DNA of 20,472 nucleotides from Bacteroidales bacterium UBA4345 (lineage in GTDB: Bacteria > Bacteroidota > Bacteroidia > Bacteroidales > Paludibacteraceae), in NCBI GenBank assembly GCA_002396385.1, contig DGTD01000076.1, positions 1 to 20,472 of the forward strand. Reading direction: 5' to 3'. Shown one piece after another: positions 7,082 through 14,155 of the stretch. The notes under the pieces were generated by a model. The model ran no database searches, was not told the DNA's origin, and saw nothing but the letters and a program-made list of their open reading frames with translations. Position numbers and translations under genes: made by a program. Positions within the stretch are counted from its first letter, which is position 1. Each line of letters starts with the position of its first letter.

Positions 7082-7684
7082 ATGATTGAATCACAATTAA
7101 GAACGAAAGCATTATTGGTTGACGTGGCTCGCCAACTTTTCGCAGAAAAAGGGTTCGGCGCAACTACTATGAACGATATTGCCGAATTGTCGAATAAGGG
7201 ACGGCGAACACTCTATACTTATTTCAAAAGTAAGGAGGAAATATATTCTGCGGTCATCAAGACCGAACTTAATATCATTTCCGATAATTTGAAATCGGTG
7301 GTTGGCAGGAGAGACCTTGATCCGGATGAAAAACTCGTACAGTACATCAATGTACGTATGGATGCTGTAAAGGATGTTGTCATCAGAAATGGTGAATTGA
7401 AAGCGGAGTTTTTCCTTAATACGCAGCTCGTTGAGAAAGTACGTCGACGTCTTGATTTCCACGAGAAGAACATTTTGAAAGACATTCTTATCGAAGGTAT
7501 GGAAAAAGGTATGTTTGAACGTCGTGACCCTGAGTTCGCTGCCCTTTGTATGCATTATTGTCTGAAAGGGTTCGAACTGCCGTATATTCGTGGCGAATTT
7601 GACAGAATTACCCTTCGTAAGCGTGAACTTATTATCGATATGTTGATGAATGGTTTGCGACGCAGGCACAGGACTGTTGTCTGA
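7082..7684 (+). CDS. TetR/AcrR-family transcriptional regulator
   Basis: A 200-residue DNA-binding protein. The N-terminal helix-turn-helix spans about residues 8-55: LLVDVARQLFAEKGFGATTMNDIAELS, then GRRTLYTYFKSKEEIYSAV, the hallmark TetR pattern of recognition helix followed by YxYFxSKEE. The C-terminal part (about 60-200) is all-helical and should bind a ligand and dimerise; it gives no hint of the ligand. The open frame extends back into the tRNA, but the ATG at 7082 starts exactly where the family begins. The gene is followed by a strong terminator and sits just before HU and the bat row. Control of itself or neighbours is possible but no operator palindrome was recognised. Confidence 0.93.
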   Translation: MIESQLRTKALLVDVARQLFAEKGFGATTMNDIAELSNKGRRTLYTYFKSKEEIYSAVIKTELNIISDNLKSVVGRRDLDPDEKLVQYINVRMDAVKDVVIRNGELKAEFFLNTQLVEKVRRRLDFHEKNILKDILIEGMEKGMFERRDPEFAALCMHYCLKGFELPYIRGEFDRITLRKRELIIDMLMNGLRRRHRTVV

Positions 7685-7757
7685 TTTTGTGCTTGACATT
7701 ACATTGCTTAATTCTTCTTTAAATAGTATCTGATTTTGGCGTATGCCGATTATAATA

Positions 7758-7788
7758 TCCTTCTGCAGACTGTTGCAGAAGGATTTTT
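7758..7788 (+). terminator. Rho-independent terminator after the TetR gene
   Basis: A perfect 10-bp stem (7758-7767 with 7774-7783, TCCTTCTGCA/TGCAGAAGGA) with a 6-base loop is followed by TTTTTATT. It separates the TetR gene from the HU/bat gene row. Confidence 0.92.
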
Positions 7789-7845
7789 ATTCCCATTTAA
7801 TCGTGTTTTTTAGACCTTTGTTTTTTTAATTAGCCGTATTTTCAC

Positions 7846-7853
7846 TAAATTTA
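7846..7853 (+). promoter_or_regulatory. Possible -7 element for the HU/bat gene row
   Basis: TAAATTTA matches TAnnTTTG except at the last base and lies 19 bases before the HU GTG start. TTTG at 7817-7820 is 25 bases upstream, longer than the usual spacing. The strong terminator at 7758-7788 means a promoter is needed here; this is the best candidate. Confidence 0.3.
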
Positions 7854-7872
7854 GCAGAAATTAGATTTAATC

Positions 7873-8151
7873 GTGAATACTAAAGATCTCATAACTACCA
7901 TAAGAGGACAGCAAAGTTTATCTGCTGAAGAGGCTGAATTGCTTTTCGATGCTACTGTGAAAGCTATAAAGAAGCAGTTGCTTGATGGTAATGTGGTTGC
8001 TGTGCAAGGGTTTGGACAGTTTGAACCCAAAAAGAAAAACGAGCGTATTTCGGTGAATCCGGCTAGCGGTGAACGCATGTTGGTTCCTCCGAAAATTTCA
8101 GTTGCTTTTAAACCTAGTTCTGTTTTGAAGGACAGATTTTCCAATGATTGA
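7873..8151 (+). CDS. HU/IHF-family DNA-binding protein
   Basis: A 92-residue stand-alone HU-type nucleoid protein. The helical dimerisation half (1-42) is followed by VVAVQGFGQFEPKKKNERISVNPASGERMLVPPKISVAFKPS, which holds the beta-arm motif. The DNA-intercalating proline is present (N62-P63) and the basic flank KKKNER is kept, so the protein should bind and bend DNA. Length is normal for HU. The start is GTG; no ATG is available upstream in frame near the family start. It lies 5 bases before the HU-TM-LysM gene, whose N terminus is a second HU domain, so the two look like tandem paralogues that could form heterodimers. Confidence 0.93.
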   Translation: MNTKDLITTIRGQQSLSAEEAELLFDATVKAIKKQLLDGNVVAVQGFGQFEPKKKNERISVNPASGERMLVPPKISVAFKPSSVLKDRFSND

Positions 8152-8156
8152 TTCTT

Positions 8157-10184
8157 ATGAATGAAAAGATATTGACTGCCGATTTGGTGAATGCGGTGGC
8201 TGAGGCTACCAATATTCCTAAAAACCGTTGCGACGATTTTGTCAAAGCGTTCTTTGAGGCAATTGCCAATGCTTTGGCTATTGATGGAATCGTTAAGGTG
8301 AAGGGCTTGGGTTCTTTCAAACTGATTTCTGTTGAAGAACGTAAAAGTGTTAATGTGCAGAATGGGGCTGAAATGATCATTCCGGCACATGTGAAAGTTT
8401 CTTTTACTCCAGACAAGTCGCTTAAAGACGAAATTAACAAGCCTTATGCGCATTTGAAGACTTATGTCCTGAATCCGAATGCTCCTCTTGATCCTCCTGA
8501 ACCGGATGATGAGGATGTAGTCGAGGATGTGACTGCTGATGACTCTTCCCAAAGTGAGAACCTTGTTTCTGAATCTTCTCCTGTCGAAAATATGGCTGTA
8601 GAAGCTACTATTCCTTCTATTAGCACGTTAGAACAGTCTGGAGATTCTTCTCAGTCGGTTGTCGCTTCTGGCTCGTCTGTAGTTACCGAACCGTCTGTTT
8701 CTGACTCTTCAACTGACGTGTCTGAACCTTCTCCTTTGTCAACTCAGTCGGGGGGGGAGGCCGAATCTGGTGTGCTTGGCGATTCATCTGTTGCAACCGG
8801 AGTATCTGAATCGGCTTCTTCTGCTGATGTGCCTGAATTTTCTTCTTTATCAACCCAATCTGGAATGGCACCAGTGTCTGGTGTTGGCATCGATTCGGCT
8901 GTCGTAGGGAACCCTTCCGTATCTAATATAGAGCAGCCAAAAATCGATACTTCTTCTTCTGTGAACAACGCTGTCGGTGAACCGTTCAACGAAAAAGATA
9001 ATACGCTGGATGCTGGTCTTCTGAATAATCGTGCAAACGAGGGGGATGATGCCAAAGAATCTGAAGGCACAGATAAAACAGTTTCTTCACATTCCGACTG
9101 GTTCGATAATTGGGAAGTGGAGTATGAGGCGGAAGGTGGAACTATTGGCGACTTGAATAAGCAGATTGATAAAGATAAGGAAACTCCTGTATTTGTACAA
9201 CCTCAGTTTTCTGTGGCCGATGAAGTGGCTGCCTCTTTTGATGCCGATATTGATAGGGGCGCCATTGCTGTCGATAAAGATAAAAATGAAAACAATACGG
9301 ACGTTTCTTCTGATGAAAGTCAGGAAGAAGCCCAAGGCGTACATGAGACAGTAAAAACTGAAATTCCTGAAAATGGTGACGTTGCTGCTGAGACTAAAGA
9401 AATGCCTGCTGCAGAAACAAATTTGGAACAAGATTTAGAGTGTGGTAAGGCTTCTGAAAAGGAGGAATGCATTGCTGAAAATACAGAAAGTGCACAGCTT
9501 CCTGATGCCGAAATTCCAGAATCTAATACGGTACGCGACTTGAATACTGAGCCGGAAAAGGTTCAGCATGGTAAGGTTTTGGGGGTGGCTATTGTCACGT
9601 TTATTGTTCTTTTGGTGGCCGCGTTCTTTGGTTTGAAGGCGTTGGACCCTGACTTTTTCAGAGGTTTGAAAGCCTCTTCCGATAATCCGCCTGTTATGCC
9701 TAATGATACAGTCACCACTCTTGAACATGAGTTAAGTGTTTATGTACCGGAGGCTGATTCGACAGAGACTCCTTTGGAAGCAGATAATGCTGATGGAAGT
9801 TATGCGGACGACGGACAGTCTGTCGCTGATGGCGGTTCTGACGTGGCTCCAGTCTCTGACGCTGTTGATCCGCTTTGGAATGGTGAGTTTGTTGCCTATA
9901 TGAAACGACAACATAAGGATGTGAGTCTGGCAACATCTGGACTTATCGGTGAAACAACTATTAAGCCAGGATTGTTCCTAACCATGGTCGCTTTACAGAA
10001 CTATGGCGATAAGGCTTATTGGATATACCTCTATTTATATAATACTGACCGGATTAAAAACCCGAACAATGTTCCTGTCGGTACCAAGATTCGTGTTCCA
10101 AAACTTGATGAAACGCTGGTTAATGGCCCGAGTGACGATCAATTGAATCTTGCAAAAGAGGTCCGCCTGAAGTTTGTAAAATAA
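8157..10184 (+). CDS. HU domain - acidic linker - transmembrane helix - LysM-like protein
   Basis: A 675-residue fusion. Residues 1-95 are an HU/IHF domain (DGIVKVKGLGSFKLISVEERKS, IIPAHVKVSFTP), but the usual N-P tip of the DNA-binding arm reads N66-V67. Residues 105-465 are a low-complexity Ser/Glu/Asp/Val linker with a 37-residue tandem repeat and a G8 tract. A transmembrane helix (VLGVAIVTFIVLLVAAFFGL, from residue 474) has no preceding signal peptide, so the HU end is predicted cytoplasmic. After a second acidic spacer, residues 598-652 resemble LysM: TIKPGLFLTMVALQNYGDKA, then NTDRIKNPNNVPVGTKIRVP. Predicted role: tether between nucleoid and peptidoglycan. ATG 8157 is preferred to the overlapping TTG at 8148. 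Thirty bases before moxR, with no terminator between. Confidence 0.88.
   Translation: MNEKILTADLVNAVAEATNIPKNRCDDFVKAFFEAIANALAIDGIVKVKGLGSFKLISVEERKSVNVQNGAEMIIPAHVKVSFTPDKSLKDEINKPYAHLKTYVLNPNAPLDPPEPDDEDVVEDVTADDSSQSENLVSESSPVENMAVEATIPSISTLEQSGDSSQSVVASGSSVVTEPSVSDSSTDVSEPSPLSTQSGGEAESGVLGDSSVATGVSESASSADVPEFSSLSTQSGMAPVSGVGIDSAVVGNPSVSNIEQPKIDTSSSVNNAVGEPFNEKDNTLDAGLLNNRANEGDDAKESEGTDKTVSSHSDWFDNWEVEYEAEGGTIGDLNKQIDKDKETPVFVQPQFSVADEVAASFDADIDRGAIAVDKDKNENNTDVSSDESQEEAQGVHETVKTEIPENGDVAAETKEMPAAETNLEQDLECGKASEKEECIAENTESAQLPDAEIPESNTVRDLNTEPEKVQHGKVLGVAIVTFIVLLVAAFFGLKALDPDFFRGLKASSDNPPVMPNDTVTTLEHELSVYVPEADSTETPLEADNADGSYADDGQSVADGGSDVAPVSDAVDPLWNGEFVAYMKRQHKDVSLATSGLIGETTIKPGLFLTMVALQNYGDKAYWIYLYLYNTDRIKNPNNVPVGTKIRVPKLDETLVNGPSDDQLNLAKEVRLKFVK
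8706..8927 (+). repeat. Tandem 111-bp (37-residue) coding repeat in the HU-LysM linker
   Basis: Two in-frame units, 8706-8816 and 8817-8927, encode SS-x-DV-x-E-x-S-x-LSTQSG followed by SGV-x-x-DS. About 20 of 37 residues match, while DNA identity is lower at third positions, so the duplication is not recent. The surrounding linker has the same composition. Likely a length-variable spacer. Confidence 0.7.
8750..8757 (+). repeat. G8 homopolymer inside the HU-LysM coding region
   Basis: Eight consecutive G lie at codons 198-201 (TCG GGG GGG GAG). Losing one G would bring a TAG at 8905-8907 into frame; gaining one would bring a TGA at 8807-8809 into frame. Both products would keep the HU domain and lose the transmembrane and LysM parts. 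Confidence 0.85.
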
Positions 10185-10214
10185 AATTTATACAGATAAA
10201 CAATACATTTGAGT

Positions 10215-11252
10215 ATGGAAGTTGACGCTAAAGAAAAGAATGCTAATCAGAATATGGGACTGACCAAAGAGCAGATCGCGGAATTGAACGCTCGTGTTGA
10301 ACGGGAAAGCGCGTTTGTTGATGTTCTTGTTTCTGGTATGGAACAGGTTATCGTGGGCCAGAAACATCTGGTTGAGTCTTTGCTAATCGGCTTGTTGGCC
10401 GATGGCCATGTGCTGCTGGAAGGTGTGCCCGGATTGGCTAAAACTCTGGCTATTAAAACACTTGGACAACTGATTGATGCTGATTACAGCCGTATTCAGT
10501 TTACGCCCGATTTGCTGCCGGCTGACGTTATTGGTACTATGATTTATAGCCAAAAGACTGAAGAATTTTCTATCAAAAAGGGACCTATTTTTGCCAATTT
10601 GGTATTGGCCGATGAAATTAACCGTGCGCCTGCTAAGGTTCAGAGTGCTCTGCTTGAAGCGATGCAGGAACGTCAGGTTACTATTGGTGAACAAACTTTC
10701 AAGCTTCCTTCTCCTTTCTTGGTTATGGCTACACAGAACCCTGTTGAGCAAGAAGGTACTTATCCGCTACCTGAAGCCCAAGTCGACAGGTTTATGTTGA
10801 AAGTGGTTATCTCTTATCCGCAAAAGGATGAAGAGGAACTGGTTATTTGTAACAACCTCAACAAAGTCAAACCAGTCGTTAAACCTGTGCTGAAGCCGGA
10901 AGATATTATTCGGGCAAGACAAGTTGTGGAGGATGTCTATATGGATGACAAAATCCGTAAATACATTGTCGATATCGTTTTTGCTACACGTTTCCCTGAA
11001 GAATACGGACTGGAACACCTGAAAGAAATGATTTCTTGTGGTGGTTCGCCGCGTGCATCTATCAATTTAGCGTTGGCTGCCCGTGCACACGCTTTCATTA
11101 ATCGTCGTGGATATGTCTTCCCCGATGATGTGCGCGATGTGGCTATGGATGTGCTTAGGCATCGTGTGGCCCTTACCTATGAAGCCGAGGCTAACAACCT
11201 GACTTCTGAGGAGGTGGTTGCTGAAATTTTGAATGCAGTTAAGGTTCCATAA
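10215..11252 (+). CDS. moxR: MoxR-family AAA+ ATPase (bat operon)
   Basis: A 345-residue cytoplasmic ATPase of the MoxR subgroup. Visible motifs are Walker A GVPGLAKT (70-77), Walker B LVLADE (129-134) followed by INRAPAKVQSALLEAMQE, sensor 1 MATQNP (171-176), and PEAQVDRFML, all diagnostic for the family, then a C-terminal helical lid. MoxR ATPases work with vWA-domain partners as chaperone-like factors for assembling or activating envelope or metal proteins. Here the partners would be the DUF58 protein and BatA/BatB downstream. Start at ATG 10215 rather than the TTG 6 bases earlier. The DUF58 gene begins 12 bases after the stop. Confidence 0.96.
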   Translation: MEVDAKEKNANQNMGLTKEQIAELNARVERESAFVDVLVSGMEQVIVGQKHLVESLLIGLLADGHVLLEGVPGLAKTLAIKTLGQLIDADYSRIQFTPDLLPADVIGTMIYSQKTEEFSIKKGPIFANLVLADEINRAPAKVQSALLEAMQERQVTIGEQTFKLPSPFLVMATQNPVEQEGTYPLPEAQVDRFMLKVVISYPQKDEEELVICNNLNKVKPVVKPVLKPEDIIRARQVVEDVYMDDKIRKYIVDIVFATRFPEEYGLEHLKEMISCGGSPRASINLALAARAHAFINRRGYVFPDDVRDVAMDVLRHRVALTYEAEANNLTSEEVVAEILNAVKVP

Positions 11253-11264
11253 TTCGTTCTTTTA

Positions 11265-12143
11265 GTGAAAACTACTAGTGAACTTTTAAAACAGGTCCGG
11301 AAAATTGAAATCAAGGCGCGGGGTCTCTCTACTGAAATCTTTGCTGGTGAATATCGCACTGCTTTCAAAGGTAGGGGTATGACTTTTGCCGAGGTCCGCG
11401 ACTACCAACCGGGAGACGATGTCCGTAATATCGACTGGAATGTTACAGCCCGTTTCAACCGTCCTTATGTGAAGGTTTTCGAGGAAGAGCGGGAAATGAC
11501 TGTTATGATTATGGTTGACGTCTCGGCTAGTGGAGATTTTGGCTCATACAATGAGACTAAGCGTGAGTTTATGACAGAAATTGCCGCTACAATTGCCTTT
11601 TCTGCAATTCAGAATAACGACAAGATTGGCATGATTTTGTTTTCTGACAAAGTTGAAAAATTCATTTCTCCTCAAAAAGGGAAAAAACACATTCTTTACC
11701 TTATTCGGGAATTGCTGACCTTTGAACCTGAAAGTCATGCTACTAATATTGGCTGTGCGTTGCGTTATTTTACTAACGCTATTAAAAGACACTGCTCGGC
11801 ATTTATTATTTCTGACTTCCTCGGTCCTCATTTCGCCGACGATTTGATTATTGCCAACCGTAAGCACGATTGTGCTACCATCCGTGTTTTCGATCCTCGC
11901 GAAGTTACAATCCCCGATGTCGGACTTGTCTGTATGCGCGATGCCGAGTCTGGTGACGAGTGCTGGGTCGATACGGCAAGTAAATCGGTTCGCGATGCCT
12001 ATAAGGCTTATTGGCAGCAGAAGTCGCTTGAAATTACGCAAGCATTTCATAAGGCTGGTGTCGATTCGGCTGTTGTCTCTACCGATGGCGACTTTGTTAA
12101 GGCTCTTGTCAAAATGTTCCATGAAAGGGCGCTACGCCACTAA
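11265..12143 (+). CDS. DUF58 domain protein (vWA-like, MoxR partner)
   Basis: A 292-residue soluble protein. The DUF58 signature RDYQPGDDVRNIDWNVTAR is at about 45-63, preceded by the conserved GEYRTAFKGRGM. A vWA-like domain begins at about 80 with MIDAS-type D85-V-S-A-S89. There is no signal peptide or clear transmembrane helix, so it is cytoplasmic, as expected for bat-operon DUF58 proteins, which probably bridge MoxR and the membrane vWA proteins. The start is GTG; the protein aligns from its first residue with the family (KxxELLKxVRKIEIKxRGLS), so no longer form is needed. Eleven bases separate it from the next gene. Confidence 0.95.
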   Translation: MKTTSELLKQVRKIEIKARGLSTEIFAGEYRTAFKGRGMTFAEVRDYQPGDDVRNIDWNVTARFNRPYVKVFEEEREMTVMIMVDVSASGDFGSYNETKREFMTEIAATIAFSAIQNNDKIGMILFSDKVEKFISPQKGKKHILYLIRELLTFEPESHATNIGCALRYFTNAIKRHCSAFIISDFLGPHFADDLIIANRKHDCATIRVFDPREVTIPDVGLVCMRDAESGDECWVDTASKSVRDAYKAYWQQKSLEITQAFHKAGVDSAVVSTDGDFVKALVKMFHERALRH

Positions 12144-12154
12144 TAATTTTGGGT

Positions 12155-13129
12155 ATGCTTCGTATTGTACATAAATTTTGCCTGCTCTTTTTCTGCTTCT
12201 TCGGATTTGTAGCGAAAGCGCAGGTTCATATATCCGCCTCTATTGACTCATCTTCTATTATTATGGGCCAACAGACGGTGGTACACTTCAAGGTGTCGCA
12301 ACCCCAGCAACTGGCTGTCCAGTTGCCCGTTTTGAGCGATTTTTTAACTCCGGGCGTGTATATCGTCTCTGTTTCTGGCGATACAGTTGCCGATGGTTCT
12401 ACTATTTCTATTAACGACAATATCGTTATTACTGCTTTTGAACCAGGCGATTATATTATCCCGGCTTTTGTTTGTCGCGAACGTGATAAAGAATATAAGA
12501 CACGTGAGCTTAAATTGAGGGTTCGCGATGTGCCCGATGTTTTTGTGGAAGGTAAACTGCCTAGCGATATTAAGGAAATTAATAGTCCACCTTATTCTCC
12601 CGTTTTGTTGGTTGTTCTGGTCGCTTCTGCTGTTTTAATGGTTTTGCTTGGTGTTTTTGCCTTCTTTTATTGGCGCAAACATCAGGATGATCCCGAACCT
12701 TATGTCAGAAATAGCGCTGTTACCGATTCTGAACAGCCTGAAAAGACCGCTTTGGAGTTGATAAGGAATTTGAAGGCTGAGAAAAGTTGGCTGACTTCAG
12801 GTAACGAGAAAACCTATTTTACGCTGCTTACCGATGTGTTGCGGCAGTATTTTTTCCGTAGGTATTCTATTATGGCTCTCGAAATGACTTCTTCTGAACT
12901 GATTGCTGCTTTAAGGAAAACGGATATGCCTCTAAAACTGCGCGACGACGTACGTGAAATATGTTTCACAAGTGATATGACCAAGTTCGCTAAACACAAA
13001 CCCTCTGACAGCGAATGCCTCCGATGTGCGACATTGGCTGAAAATGTTGTTATGAATACAATGACCTCCGAACCGGAAGAAATTCCGGCAGAAAAAAAGG
13101 CGGTTAATGATGCTGCTGCTGAAGTTTAG
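12155..13129 (+). CDS. Bat-operon protein: signal peptide, periplasmic beta domain, TM, cytoplasmic helical domain
   Basis: A 324-residue membrane protein of the type found between the DUF58 gene and batA in Bacteroidota. A signal peptide ends at VAKA|Q (residue 22). Residues 23-125 form a beta-rich Ig-like domain (SSSIIMGQQTVVHFKV, FEPGDYIIPAF), similar in pattern to the first BatD domain. A transmembrane helix is at about 150-173. The cytoplasmic part (about 205-300; YFTLLTDVLRQYFFRRYSIMALEMTSSELI) resembles the C-terminal helical domains of BatD and DUF4381 proteins. I therefore read it as a single-pass receptor-like partner of the MoxR/vWA assembly, by pattern only. ATG 12155 was chosen over TTG 12149 because it begins the signal peptide. 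Batch position is 33 bases before batA. Confidence 0.85.
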   Translation: MLRIVHKFCLLFFCFFGFVAKAQVHISASIDSSSIIMGQQTVVHFKVSQPQQLAVQLPVLSDFLTPGVYIVSVSGDTVADGSTISINDNIVITAFEPGDYIIPAFVCRERDKEYKTRELKLRVRDVPDVFVEGKLPSDIKEINSPPYSPVLLVVLVASAVLMVLLGVFAFFYWRKHQDDPEPYVRNSAVTDSEQPEKTALELIRNLKAEKSWLTSGNEKTYFTLLTDVLRQYFFRRYSIMALEMTSSELIAALRKTDMPLKLRDDVREICFTSDMTKFAKHKPSDSECLRCATLAENVVMNTMTSEPEEIPAEKKAVNDAAAEV

Positions 13130-13162
13130 TGGTTCGGTGATGTTTTAATTTATTCGACGATA

Positions 13163-14155
13163 ATGATTTTCTTAAAACCATATCTCTTGTTTTTACTGCT
13201 TCTTCTCATTCCCATTATTGTATGGTATGTATGGAAGCGGAAGTCTTTGACTGCAAAAATGCAGTTCTCTTCTCTAGAACCTTTTATTGGTGCTAAGAGA
13301 ACTTACAAGTACTATCTTCTGCATGTTCCTTTCGCTTTGAAATTGGTTGCTTTTGCCATGACTATTTTTATTATGGCCCGTCCACAAGCTGCAAACGAAT
13401 GGGATAATAAGAATGCGGAAGGTATCGACTGTATTTTGGCTATTGACATTTCGGCGAGTATGATGGCACAAGACCTAACTCCTAACCGATTGAAGGCTGC
13501 TAAGGAAGTGGCCGGTAACTTTGTTCAGCAGCGGGCTAACGATAATATCGGTATTGTGGTCTTTTCGGGTGCCGCTTCTTCGGTTTGTCCGCTTACTACC
13601 GACAAGAATGCTTTATCTTCGCTTATCGCGTCTATTGATACGGGTATGGTTCGCGCCGACGGTACTGCTATCGGTGTCGGTTTGGCTACTTCTGTGAGCC
13701 GGTTGAAAGACAGTAAGGCAAAGTCGAAAGTCGTGATTCTTCTGACTGATGGTGAAGATAATGGTGGAAAAATATCGCCTATGAAGGGGGCTGAACTCGC
13801 TAAATCGTTTGGTGTGCGTGTCTACACGATTGGCGTCGGTACAAACGGTATGGCCCCTATGCCGTCGTTGAATAAAACAACGAACAAATGGGAGGTGAAA
13901 ATGGAGCCGGTGGTTATCGACGAACAAACATTGCAAAATATTTCTTCGGCCACCAATGGTAAATACTATAGGGCACAGAATACCGACGAACTGAACAGTA
14001 TTTATGAGGCCATCGACAAGCTGGAGAAAAGCAAAGTGTCTATTTCTAACTTTGCTCACCGTAAAGAATTGTTCCTGCCTTTCGCCTGTATCGCCCTTGG
14101 CGCTTTGCTGATATCTCTTATTCTTTCTACAACTGTGTTAAGACATAATCCGTAA
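13163..14155 (+). CDS. batA: BatA, membrane vWA protein
   Basis: A 330-residue inner-membrane protein. Two N-terminal transmembrane helices (about 7-24 and 55-73) precede a vWA domain with a complete MIDAS: D95-I-S-A-S99, T168 in ADGTAIG, and D196 in LLTDGEDN. A third helix lies near the C terminus (about 306-325). Topology puts the vWA domain in the periplasm if the N-terminal helices form a hairpin plus the C-terminal anchor. First described in the Bacteroides fragilis aerotolerance cluster; the family fits a metal-dependent protein-interaction role with MoxR and DUF58 proteins. The stop codon TAA shares one base with the batB ATG (TAATG), implying coupled translation. Confidence 0.95.
   Translation: MIFLKPYLLFLLLLLIPIIVWYVWKRKSLTAKMQFSSLEPFIGAKRTYKYYLLHVPFALKLVAFAMTIFIMARPQAANEWDNKNAEGIDCILAIDISASMMAQDLTPNRLKAAKEVAGNFVQQRANDNIGIVVFSGAASSVCPLTTDKNALSSLIASIDTGMVRADGTAIGVGLATSVSRLKDSKAKSKVVILLTDGEDNGGKISPMKGAELAKSFGVRVYTIGVGTNGMAPMPSLNKTTNKWEVKMEPVVIDEQTLQNISSATNGKYYRAQNTDELNSIYEAIDKLEKSKVSISNFAHRKELFLPFACIALGALLISLILSTTVLRHNP

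Noticed and set aside
8148..8156. TTG start that would overlap the HU stop codon for the HU-LysM gene
   Set aside because: The ATG at 8157 gives the usual HU N terminus; the TTG would add only three residues. Similar upstream TTG or GTG starts at 10209, 12149, 15838 and 18227 were set aside for the same reason.
7851..8552. Antisense open frame (233 residues) opposite HU and the HU-LysM gene
   Set aside because: It spans two genuine HU-domain genes on the other strand and shows no domain of its own.
10204..10211. TACATTTG, a full match to the -7 promoter consensus, just before moxR
   Set aside because: It lies 3 bases before the moxR ATG, so transcription from it would start inside the gene.
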